Positions 8,761 through 16,014 of a DNA stretch of 64,000 nt are shown in pieces (the first letter of the stretch is position 1; the number at the start of each line of letters is the position of its first letter). The notes under the pieces were generated by a model. That model saw only the letters and a list, made by a program, of their open reading frames with translations. It was not told the DNA's origin and ran no database searches. Origin of the DNA: Salirhabdus sp. Marseille-P4669 (GTDB taxonomy: Bacteria; Bacillota; Bacilli; Bacillales; Alkalibacillaceae); NCBI RefSeq assembly GCF_900240405.1, contig NZ_OEQK01000001.1, forward strand, positions 496,001 through 560,000, written 5' to 3'. A program made the translations under genes and the position numbers.

Positions 8761-9821
8761 TGAAAAAGTCGAACATTCTTAAAATGTTGATGGGAGCTTT
8801 ACTAGTATTCTTATTGGCAGCTTGTAATTCAGAGGAAGGGGCATCAGGTGAAAAGGATAAGGATGATATTGAAGTTGTATTTATCCCGAAAATGACTGGG
8901 AATGCATTCTTTGAATCTGGTAATGACGGTGCCCAGGCAATGGCGGAGGAAGTTGGATTCACTGTGAAATACGATGGTGCACCTGAAGGAACGGTTGCGA
9001 ACCAAGTGCAAATCATTAATAGTGCCGTAAGTAGTGGTGCAGATGCGATTGCGATTTCTTCTGTAACATCAGATGGACTTAATCAAGCACTTCAAAATGC
9101 CATTGATGCAGGTGTAGAGGTTGTTACGTGGGATTCGGATGTAGACCCAGAATATCGTACTGTATACATCAACCAAGGAACACCTGAGATTTTAGGGAAA
9201 ATGCTAGTGGATATGGCGGCGGAACAAATGGATGATCCGCAAGCAGAGCAGCAAGTAGCTTGGTTCTATTCTAGCCCGACCGTTCCGGATCAAAACGCAT
9301 GGGTGGATTATGCTGAAACGTATATTGCAGAAGAATTTCCGAGCTGGGAGATTGTGACAAAGCAATTTGGGGAAGGGGACGAACAGCTATCCTTACAAAT
9401 TGGCGAAAGCATTATCGATTCCTACCCAGATCTAGATGCAGTTATCGCGCCAGACTCTACAGCTCTTCCAGCAATGGCGCAAGCAGCGGAAAACAAAGGG
9501 CTAACGGCTGAGGATTTAATTATTACTGGCTTTGCTTCTCCAAATTCAATGAGACAGTTTATTGAAAATGGAACCATTGTGAACCATGGTCTTTGGGATG
9601 TAACAGACCAAGGTGCACTTGCGGTATATATCGCATATTACCTAGCACAGGGCAATGAGCTTAAAGTAGGGGATACAGTCGAGGTTCCAAATATGGGTGA
9701 AGTAAAAGTAGAACCAAACTCCATCCAAGGATACGACTATGAAGCCGAGGATTCCGGTATTATCGTATTGCCGGAGAGAATCGTATTCACGAAAGAAAAT
9801 ACCAATGACTATGACTTTTAA
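8760..9821 (+). CDS. lsrB: AI-2 binding lipoprotein LsrB
   Basis: A 353-residue extracellular solute-binding lipoprotein. The signal peptide ends in the lipobox LLAAC (Cys about residue 21). The mature part tracks E. coli LsrB closely: VVFIPKMTGNAFF, VTWDSDVDPE, YSSPTVPDQNAW and a C-terminus ending in NTNDYDF. Of the known AI-2 contacts (Lys35, Asp116, Asp166, Gln167, Pro220, Ala222 in Salmonella numbering), all are visible except the last, where APDS replaces APDA, an apparent Ala-to-Ser change. The start overlaps the lsrD stop by 1 bp. Confidence 0.94.
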   Translation: MKKSNILKMLMGALLVFLLAACNSEEGASGEKDKDDIEVVFIPKMTGNAFFESGNDGAQAMAEEVGFTVKYDGAPEGTVANQVQIINSAVSSGADAIAISSVTSDGLNQALQNAIDAGVEVVTWDSDVDPEYRTVYINQGTPEILGKMLVDMAAEQMDDPQAEQQVAWFYSSPTVPDQNAWVDYAETYIAEEFPSWEIVTKQFGEGDEQLSLQIGESIIDSYPDLDAVIAPDSTALPAMAQAAENKGLTAEDLIITGFASPNSMRQFIENGTIVNHGLWDVTDQGALAVYIAYYLAQGNELKVGDTVEVPNMGEVKVEPNSIQGYDYEAEDSGIIVLPERIVFTKENTNDYDF

Positions 9822-9847
9822 TTAATAAACGAAGGGAGAACGATGAA

Positions 9848-10738
9848 ATGGCAGATAATGTAGGAAATAAAGATGCAAAGAACTTTGCAGAAGATATTCC
9901 TTTTGCAAATGAAGGAAGCTTTCATGTGAAAGGTGCCTCCAATTTGGACTGGGGCATGAAGGATCGACTATCGAGAATTTTTAACCCAAAGACTGGCAAA
10001 ACGGTAATGCTCGCGTTCGACCATGGCTATTTTATGGGACCAACCTCTGGATTAGAACGACTGGACCTCTTAATTCCAAAGCTAGCAAACGATGCCGATT
10101 GCTTAATGGGTACGAGAGGTGCGATTCGAAGTAGTGTTCCGGCTACATATAATAAGGCGATTGCGCTACGTGCCTCATCAGGCTCTAGTATTTTAGAGGA
10201 TGATCTTAGCCATGAATCGATGGTAGTCGATATTGAAGAGGCTATTAAAATGAATGCGAGTGCAATGGCTATCCAAACCTTCATTGGAGCCGATGGACAA
10301 AAAGAAACGATTGAAGCTGTCAATCAAGCAGTGAACTTAGGCTCTCGTTATTCCATTCCGACAATGGGGGTTGTGGCAGTTGGAAAGGAAATGGAGCGTA
10401 CCACGAAATTCTTCCTATTAGCAACAAGAATGCTAGCTGAATTTGGGGTTCAAATTGTGAAAACCTATTATTGTGAGGATTTTGAAAAGGTAGCTTCTGC
10501 TTGTCCAGTGCCATTAGTTGTCGCTGGTGGTAAAAAGGTTCCAGAAAAGGATGCGCTCACTCTAGCATATCGTTCGATACAAGGAGGAGCGGCTGGCGTC
10601 GATATGGGCCGCAATATTTTCCAATCGCAAAATCCAGAAGCAATGATTCAAGCAGTTGGAAAGGTTGTGCATGAAGGCTTCACAGATTTAGAGGCATATG
10701 AATTTTACTTAGATGTAACGAATGTTACGGTTTCATAG
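9848..10738 (+). CDS. lsrF: LsrF, phospho-AI-2 thiolase/aldolase
   Basis: A 296-residue class I aldolase-fold enzyme that ends AI-2 processing by transferring an acetyl group from phospho-HPD to CoA. The stretches LSRIFNPKTGKTVMLAFDHG, FGVQIVKTYY (Schiff-base Lys), VPLVVAGGKKVPE and GVDMGRNIFQS are nearly those of E. coli LsrF. It lies 26 bp behind lsrB and is last in the operon, followed by a hairpin at 10750. With lsrK present, the locus can import, trap and degrade AI-2. Confidence 0.95.
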   Translation: MADNVGNKDAKNFAEDIPFANEGSFHVKGASNLDWGMKDRLSRIFNPKTGKTVMLAFDHGYFMGPTSGLERLDLLIPKLANDADCLMGTRGAIRSSVPATYNKAIALRASSGSSILEDDLSHESMVVDIEEAIKMNASAMAIQTFIGADGQKETIEAVNQAVNLGSRYSIPTMGVVAVGKEMERTTKFFLLATRMLAEFGVQIVKTYYCEDFEKVASACPVPLVVAGGKKVPEKDALTLAYRSIQGGAAGVDMGRNIFQSQNPEAMIQAVGKVVHEGFTDLEAYEFYLDVTNVTVS

Positions 10739-10749
10739 AGAATTGAAGA

Positions 10750-10777
10750 AGAGCTTCTACTTAATGGGTAGAGGCTC
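10750..10777 (+). terminator. Weak hairpin terminator after lsrF
   Basis: AGAGCTTCTAC and GTAGAGGCTCT pair with one G-U wobble, but the following T tract is interrupted (CCTTATTTT), so some read-through into the PfpI gene is likely. Confidence 0.55.
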
Positions 10778-10809
10778 TCCTTATTTTAAATTTATAGGAG
10801 GTATTTTAA

Positions 10810-11316
10810 ATGGCAAAGGTAGCATTTTTATTAGCACCAGGATTTGAGGATTCGGAGATGAAAAATCCTTATGAAGCAATTTCAGAAGCGGGGCATGAGG
10901 TGGTCATCCTTGGTAATGACAAAGGCGTGATTTGTGAGGGAAAACAAGGAACGGTCTCTTATGAAACGGAGATTGCGGCAGGTGAGGCGAACCCTGATGA
11001 TTTTGATGCGGTTGTTATACCAGGAGGTAGTGCACCAGAGGAGTTGCGGATAAATCAAGGAACCGTCAATTTTGTAAAAGCAATAGATGAGCGTTCCAAA
11101 CTGATTGCGGGCATTTGTCATGGTCCGCAAGTGATGATCAGTGCAAATATTCTTAAAGGAAAAACGGTTACCTGTTACTTAGGAATTCGAGATGATGTCA
11201 AAAATAGCGGAGCGGCATTTTTGGATCAAGAAGTAGTAGTTAGTGAAAATATCGTTACATCGAGAACGCCGAAGGATGAACCAGCATTTATACGAGAAAT
11301 TTTAGCGAAACTGTAA
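10810..11316 (+). CDS. DJ-1/PfpI family protein
   Basis: A 168-residue single-domain flavodoxin-like protein of the YraA/PfpI glyoxalase-deglycase group. The nucleophile elbow ICHGPQVMI carries the conserved Cys-His pair and an early Glu is present in LAPGFEDSEM. AGGAGG lies 8 bp before the ATG. It follows lsrF after a weak hairpin and lies inside the block framed by the long repeats, so it may be co-inherited with lsr. Members protect against reactive carbonyls, which would suit a pathway handling DPD-like dicarbonyls; that link is inference. Confidence 0.88.
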   Translation: MAKVAFLLAPGFEDSEMKNPYEAISEAGHEVVILGNDKGVICEGKQGTVSYETEIAAGEANPDDFDAVVIPGGSAPEELRINQGTVNFVKAIDERSKLIAGICHGPQVMISANILKGKTVTCYLGIRDDVKNSGAAFLDQEVVVSENIVTSRTPKDEPAFIREILAKL

Positions 11317-11398
11317 GAGGGCTGGGGCGGGGGCTTGTCCTGAGGGTTAATGATGTGACAGCGATAGCGTTGGATGAGGGTGGGTGCGCTGGTAGTGG

Positions 11399-11801
11399 AC
11401 GAGTAATGGAGAGGTTTCTGCGAGTATGGTTAGCTTATGGAAGAATATTTTTGGTGATTCTGCGAGTAAATTTTAACAAGCCGAAAAGGGGCGAGTATTT
11501 TTCGTTTTCGGCTTGTATTATTCTGGGATCGGCTCGTAAATCTTGGATATGGACGAGTATTTTTCGTGTCGGCGCGTATTTATGATAATAGACGAGTATT
11601 TTCCTTTGAGTGACGAATAAAATGGCTATTAGACGAGTATGCAGGATATAGGCAAATAAATGCTTGAAATGGACGAGTAAAAATATCGAATATACGAATA
11701 TTGCCTTTCTCATGGCGAATATTTATCCATTACACGCTTTTTTTCCAAGATTTCAGCGGCGCTAACTTCAAAAAATAGTGAGGCTGCTTAACGCAAGCCC
11801 C
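11399..11801 (+). repeat. Long interspersed repeat, copy B (direct copy of 1539-1940)
   Basis: The same ~400-bp element as at 1539-1940, in the same orientation. The motif RCGARTATTT recurs near 11400, 11421, 11441, 11462, 11491, 11532, 11552, 11572, 11591, 11613, 11634, 11653, 11673, 11694 and 11715, with the same phasing and the same two longer gaps as copy A. The inverted repeat is AAGCCGAAAA ... TTTTCGGCTT, and the right end is nearly identical, including the GGCTGCTTA stem. Differences from copy A are mostly single-base. The rest of the 11317-11988 gap (11802-11988) shows no clear feature. Confidence 0.8.
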
Positions 11802-11988
11802 ATAAAACCTTTTATTTTCAACAAAAGTATGAAATGCCAGCCTAAAAAAACCTAGCATTTCGAATCGTTAATTAAACAGGTTCCCGAATTTACCGAAACC
11901 AGCTCATGCCCTAGCATCTCTTCCTTTCCTAATTTCAATATAATCTGTTATGATGTGGATAAAAGCAATGAAAATGGAGGTTATGCTC

Positions 11989-12468
11989 ATGTATCGTAAA
12001 GTAGAGGATTTTCTTACAGATTGGACAAAATCATCAAATGGTACTGTTCAAGTGCTTGAATCTCTTACAGATGACACATTAGGACAAGCAATCGTAGAAG
12101 GGCACAGTACACTTGGGTGGTTAGGCTGGCATTTAGCGACAGCGCAAGCTTATTTTGGTTCACTAGTAGGGTTAAATGTAAAAATCGATGGGGATGTCAA
12201 TACAGTTCCCCAACGTGCTAGTCAAATTGCGGATGCTTATAAAAAGGCAGCAGAAAGCCTAAAGCGTGAAGCAGAGCAAAAGCTCAGTGATGAAAAGCTC
12301 GAGGAAAACGTGGATGCTCATGGTACTCCAACACCAAGAGGAGCGTTGCTGCGTACATTAATAGACCACCAAACCCATCATCGCGGACAAATGACGGTCT
12401 TACTTCGTCAAGCTGGATTACCAGTACCAGGTGTGATGGGACCAACAAAAGAAATGCAAGCAAAATAG
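11989..12468 (+). CDS. DinB-family protein
   Basis: A 160-residue four-helix DinB/YfiT-type protein. The ATG at 11989 (MYRKVEDF) is chosen because GGAGG ends 8 bp upstream; the in-frame ATGs further upstream lack a site. The metal triad is visible as His in LGWHLATAQAYF and His-His in DHQTHHRGQ. Such proteins are thiol-S-transferase-like metal enzymes, often linked to stress, and mostly of unknown substrate. It is a single gene closed by a strong terminator. Confidence 0.88.
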   Translation: MYRKVEDFLTDWTKSSNGTVQVLESLTDDTLGQAIVEGHSTLGWLGWHLATAQAYFGSLVGLNVKIDGDVNTVPQRASQIADAYKKAAESLKREAEQKLSDEKLEENVDAHGTPTPRGALLRTLIDHQTHHRGQMTVLLRQAGLPVPGVMGPTKEMQAK

Positions 12469-12480
12469 TTACATAGGTAA

Positions 12481-12518
12481 AGTGCTTCTTCCTAAAAAAG
12501 GGGAGAAGCGCTTTTTTT
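12481..12518 (+). terminator. Rho-independent terminator after the DinB gene
   Basis: AGTGCTTCTTCC and GGAGAAGCGCT form a GC-rich stem directly followed by seven T residues. Confidence 0.85.
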
Positions 12519-12692
12519 GTGTCCACCATGGAATGTTGGTAAAGAGGACATCTATATTTCACTATCCACCATTTTATCGCTTGTCCCGACTTGTCCTGCT
12601 AAATTCTTGGTTATTTCGAGCCATTCCTCGACATAAGATTATGTTGAAGAGTAATCGTAGTTCTTCATTCCTTTGGAAAGGCGGTGAAACGT

Positions 12693-12770
12693 ATGTGGTT
12701 AGAGCCTGAATATAAAGTAATCAATACTGCTTCTGAGGTGACGATGTATTCCTATATTAGTAAAAAATAA
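12693..12770 (+). CDS. pqqA: PqqA, PQQ precursor peptide (25 residues)
   Basis: A 25-codon gene 32 bp upstream of the inferred pqqB start. The peptide begins MWLEPEYKVINTASEVTMY and ends SYISKK. It carries the PqqA hallmark Glu-Val-Thr-X-Tyr (Glu15, Tyr19): the two side chains that PqqE cross-links and that become the carbon skeleton of pyrroloquinoline quinone. Canonical PqqA is 22-29 residues with Glu16 and Tyr20, and often also starts Met-Trp. GGAAAGGCGG serves as ribosome site 6-9 bp upstream. It is first in the operon pqqABCDE. Its size makes it easy to overlook. Confidence 0.88.
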   Translation: MWLEPEYKVINTASEVTMYSYISKK

Positions 12771-12802
12771 ATTTTGCTATTGTTGAAAGGACTGAAGATA
12801 AA

Positions 12803-13717
12803 ATTCGAATAAAGGTGATCGGTACGGCTGCCGGGGGAGGGTTTCCGCAATGGAATTGTGCATGTCCCAATTGTCAAAGCGTCCGTAACGGGGAAGATGG
12901 GCTTAAGCCACTTATGCAGTCTTCCCTTGCGATTAGTGTAAATGGCGAGGATTGGTACTTAATTAATGCAGGGCCGGACGTGAATCGGCAAATCCTTTCT
13001 TTTTCAGAATTGCATGCGGGTCCGGGCATACGAGAGATTCCTCTTGCTGGTGTTATTTTAACAGATGCGGAGCTGGATCATACGATTGGCCTGCTATGTT
13101 TGCGGGAAGGGTCGAGCTTGACGATTTATGGGACGGATACCGTATATCGAAATTTGAATCGTGCTTTTCCGGTCTTTCCGATGCTGGAAAATTACTGCTC
13201 GTGGGAGTGGCAGACACTCGCTCCGAATGCTCCATTGCAAATTGGGAATCAAGCGGATGGGTTAGTAACGATTGAAACCATACCAGTATCGAGTAAGCCA
13301 CCACTTTATGCATCTTCCCAAAGTGAGATAGGGGATGTTTGGGAGGTCGGCTTACTCCTTCATAATGAGCAAACAGGAAAGTGCCTTGCCTATTTTCCTA
13401 CTATTGAAAGCTTTACTCCTGAAATCGAAGCGAGCCTACAAAAGGCTGATGTCGTAATGGTCGATGGCACCTTTTGGTCAGCGGGTGAGCTCGTTCAGCT
13501 GGGAGCAACATCCCGGAATGCACACGATATGGGGCACTTGCCGGTTGGTGGTGCATCGGGAATTGCGGAAAAACTCCGTAGCTTGCCGGCGGAGCGTAAG
13601 ATTTTGATTCATATTAATAATAGCAATCCGATATTACGAAAAGGCTCGATGGAACGGAAGACGTTAGATAAGCTAGGTATAGAAGTTGCTTATGATGGTT
13701 TAGAGTTGGAGGTGTGA
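12803..13717 (+). CDS. pqqB: PqqB, PQQ biosynthesis metallo-beta-lactamase-fold protein
   Basis: A PqqB protein of about 304 residues. Family landmarks are [18 protein letters not shown] near the N-terminus, the altered metal motif [11 protein letters not shown], and [11 protein letters not shown]. PqqB is a metallo-beta-lactamase-fold hydroxylase acting on the cross-linked Glu-Tyr intermediate. The start is unusual: no ATG, GTG or TTG lies upstream of GTG 12815, and starting there removes the conserved first strand. ATT at 12803 gives M-R-I-K-V-I-G-T-A, in register with other PqqB proteins, with GAAAGGA 11 bp upstream. GTG 12815 remains the alternative start. Confidence 0.93.
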   Translation: MRIKVIGTAAGGGFPQWNCACPNCQSVRNGEDGLKPLMQSSLAISVNGEDWYLINAGPDVNRQILSFSELHAGPGIREIPLAGVILTDAELDHTIGLLCLREGSSLTIYGTDTVYRNLNRAFPVFPMLENYCSWEWQTLAPNAPLQIGNQADGLVTIETIPVSSKPPLYASSQSEIGDVWEVGLLLHNEQTGKCLAYFPTIESFTPEIEASLQKADVVMVDGTFWSAGELVQLGATSRNAHDMGHLPVGGASGIAEKLRSLPAERKILIHINNSNPILRKGSMERKTLDKLGIEVAYDGLELEV

Positions 13718-13719
13718 AC

Positions 13720-14460
13720 ATGTTTGAATATGCGGAAAAGCTAGGGAATCTCGATGCGAACCAGGAGCCTTGGACTCGCCCACAATTTGCGGAAGCGTTA
13801 CGAAAGGTTGGAGCGGCATCCTATCATGACAAACATCCATTTCATGTGGCGATGCATGAAGGGAAGCTCAGTCGCGAGCAAATTCGCGGCTGGGTAGCGA
13901 ACCGATACTACTATCAAAAGTCTGTTCCGATTAAGGATTCGGTAATCTTATCGAGGCTGCCATCACGAGAATTACGGCGGGATTGGATTCAACGCATTCT
14001 GGATCATGATGGAAGGCACGGGGAAGATGGTGGAATTGAAGCGTGGCTTAAGCTAGGCGAATCCGTAGGGCTGTCCCGGGTAGAGATTTTGCGTGAGGAT
14101 CATGTTGTCCCTGGGGTTCGTTTTGCGGTCGATGCTTATGTGAATTTTACCCGTCAACAGCCGTGGATCATTGCGGTTGCCTCCAGTTTAACCGAGCTGT
14201 TTTCTCCGAACTTAATTGCGAAGCGGATTAAAATTTTAGAGGAGCATTATCCGTGGATTGGCAGAGAAGGGCTCGTTTATTTTCGTAATCGGTTAACCCA
14301 AGCACCTCGAGATTCCGATACAGCGCTGAGGCTAGTACTGGATTATTGTCAAACACGGGCGGAGCAGGAGCGAGCAATAGATGCTTTGCGATTTAAATGT
14401 GATGTTTTGTGGACACAGCTAGATGCCATAGAAAAGGCATTTCCGAATGAAGCACAATAG
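13720..14460 (+). CDS. pqqC: PqqC, pyrroloquinoline quinone synthase
   Basis: A 246-residue all-helical, haem-oxygenase-fold enzyme that performs ring closure and the final eight-electron oxidation giving [20 protein letters not shown], the [18 protein letters not shown] helix and [16 protein letters not shown] match known PqqC, including His and Tyr active-site positions. The ATG at 13720 is preferred over an in-frame GTG at 13714 because GGAGGTG lies just upstream; the gene begins 2 bp after the pqqB stop. Length matches the family (about 250). Confidence 0.94.
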   Translation: MFEYAEKLGNLDANQEPWTRPQFAEALRKVGAASYHDKHPFHVAMHEGKLSREQIRGWVANRYYYQKSVPIKDSVILSRLPSRELRRDWIQRILDHDGRHGEDGGIEAWLKLGESVGLSRVEILREDHVVPGVRFAVDAYVNFTRQQPWIIAVASSLTELFSPNLIAKRIKILEEHYPWIGREGLVYFRNRLTQAPRDSDTALRLVLDYCQTRAEQERAIDALRFKCDVLWTQLDAIEKAFPNEAQ

Positions 14461-14462
14461 GA

Positions 14463-14786
14463 TTGGTGGTGGGAGCGATTATCGAAACAGGATACCCGAA
14501 GTTAGCGGCGAAGGGACGTTTAAAGTATGACAAAGTGAGAGAGAAGCATCTGTTGCTTTTGCCGGAAAAGGTTGTTGTGTTAAACGAAACGGCGGCTTCT
14601 ATCCTTGCTTTATGTGACGGAACGCAATCGGTTCAGACCATCACCGAAACATTACGAGCTTCATTGGAGATTAGGGATACAGCAGCTTTCCCGACCTTCG
14701 ATAAAATGGTAGCAGATGTAACGAAATTTGTTATGGATATGACAGAAGAAGGATGGGTGGTGATCCAGCATGAAAAGACAAGTTGA
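14463..14786 (+). CDS. pqqD: PqqD, PqqA-binding chaperone
   Basis: A 107-residue PqqD that presents PqqA to the radical SAM enzyme PqqE. The core GRLKYDKVREKHLLLLPEKVVVLNETAASILALCDG contains the family pattern ending in LNETAA.ILxLCDG and is followed by the Gln-Thr-Ile helix. The start is taken as TTG 14463, 2 bp after the pqqC stop; GTG 14466 or 14469 are equally possible, as no strong ribosome site is seen. The 3' end overlaps pqqE by 17 bp. It is a stand-alone domain, not fused to PqqC or PqqE. Confidence 0.9.
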   Translation: MVVGAIIETGYPKLAAKGRLKYDKVREKHLLLLPEKVVVLNETAASILALCDGTQSVQTITETLRASLEIRDTAAFPTFDKMVADVTKFVMDMTEEGWVVIQHEKTS

Positions 14787-15870
14787 GCCCCCATTTTCCT
14801 TACTTGCAGAGCTAACCCATCGCTGTCCCCTCCATTGCCCGTATTGCTCGAATCCGCTTGAAATGGCATTGAAGGAGCAGGAGCTGTCAACGGAGGATTG
14901 GTGCCGAGTATTAACGGAAGCGGCTGAAATGGGTGTGGTGGAGGTGCATTTCTCAGGTGGTGAGCCCCTTTTATTCCCGAATATCGAGGTGCTAGTCGAG
15001 CATGCCAATGAATTAGAAATGTATACGAATTTAATAACAAGCGGGGTTGGCTTAACAGAGGAAAAGGTGTATGAGTTAAAAGAGGCGGGATTAGCTAATG
15101 TTCAAGTGAGCTTTCAAGCAGCAGACCGTGAGCTGTCGAATCGAATTGGTGGGTATAAGGCATTTGATCATAAGCGAGCGATTGTGGAAGTGATCAAAGA
15201 AGCGGGCATGCATTTATCGTTAAATGTCGTGTTGCATCAGTTGAATTTGGATCAATTGGATCGGATTATTCAACTGGCGGAGGAAGTGGGTGCGGAGCGG
15301 TTAGAATTGGCGAATACCCAATATTATAATTGGGCTTTACGCAACCGTGACCAGCTGTTACCAAGCAGGGAACAGATTGCACGTGCGCAAAAGGTGTACG
15401 AAGCGGAAAAAGAACGATTGGCGAGCAAAATGGAAATCATATGGGTTATACCGGATTACTATGCGGCAACACCAAAACCTTGCATGGGAGGATGGGGGGC
15501 AATTGGTCTTACGGTCTCCCCGAACGGCGATGTTCTTCCATGTCCAACGGCTGGTATGATTAAAGGGTTATCCTTTGAAAATGTCCGACATCAGTCTTTA
15601 TCTTGTATATGGTATGAATCGGATTCCTTTAATCGATTTCGTGGAGAGGAATGGATGCCTTCTCCTTGTCGCACTTGTGACCTCCGACATGAGGATGGTG
15701 GAGGCTGCCGGTGCCAAGCCTATGCATTAACCGGGGATGCAACAGCGACAGATCCTGCCTGTCAATGGGCACCAGAACATCACTTAATTGAAGCGGCCAT
15801 TTCAGGTGCGAACGATGATATGGATAGGCAGGAGAAGCCACTCGTATATCGAAGGCATCCGTCTAAATGA
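14770..15870 (+). CDS. pqqE: PqqE, radical SAM PqqA glutamate-tyrosine cross-linking enzyme
   Basis: A 366-residue radical SAM/SPASM enzyme that forms the carbon-carbon bond between Glu and Tyr of PqqA. The CPLHCPYC motif (Cys19, 23, 26) binds the SAM cluster, with HFSGGEPLLF after it. The C-terminal SPASM domain has CMGGWGAIGLTVSPNGDVL, PCRTC, GGGCRCQAYALTGDA and DPAC, holding the auxiliary clusters. The order and spacing match characterised PqqE, except that the usual aromatic residue before GGC is Gly. Last in the operon, followed by a terminator. Confidence 0.95.
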   Translation: MKRQVEPPFSLLAELTHRCPLHCPYCSNPLEMALKEQELSTEDWCRVLTEAAEMGVVEVHFSGGEPLLFPNIEVLVEHANELEMYTNLITSGVGLTEEKVYELKEAGLANVQVSFQAADRELSNRIGGYKAFDHKRAIVEVIKEAGMHLSLNVVLHQLNLDQLDRIIQLAEEVGAERLELANTQYYNWALRNRDQLLPSREQIARAQKVYEAEKERLASKMEIIWVIPDYYAATPKPCMGGWGAIGLTVSPNGDVLPCPTAGMIKGLSFENVRHQSLSCIWYESDSFNRFRGEEWMPSPCRTCDLRHEDGGGCRCQAYALTGDATATDPACQWAPEHHLIEAAISGANDDMDRQEKPLVYRRHPSK

Positions 15871-15885
15871 TAACGTAAAAGATAA

Positions 15886-15919
15886 GGTGCTATAGGTGTT
15901 TTACCTGTAGCATCTTTTT
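15886..15919 (+). terminator. Terminator of the pqqABCDE operon
   Basis: GGTGCTATAGGT and ACCTGTAGCATC pair (with G-U wobbles) around a short TTTT loop, followed by TTTTT. It separates pqqE from the MFS gene. Confidence 0.75.
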
Positions 15920-16014
15920 GTGTGCACTCCCCCTTTTGCATAAAGTCAGGAACATTTTGGAATGCTTAAAACAAATGCATAAAATGCTTAGCATTGTAAA
16001 AGTGGGGGGAAATT

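Noticed and set aside
12482-12709. A 75-codon plus-strand frame between the DinB gene and pqqB
   Set aside because: It begins inside the DinB terminator and overlaps pqqA in another frame; pqqA has the ribosome site and conserved residues.
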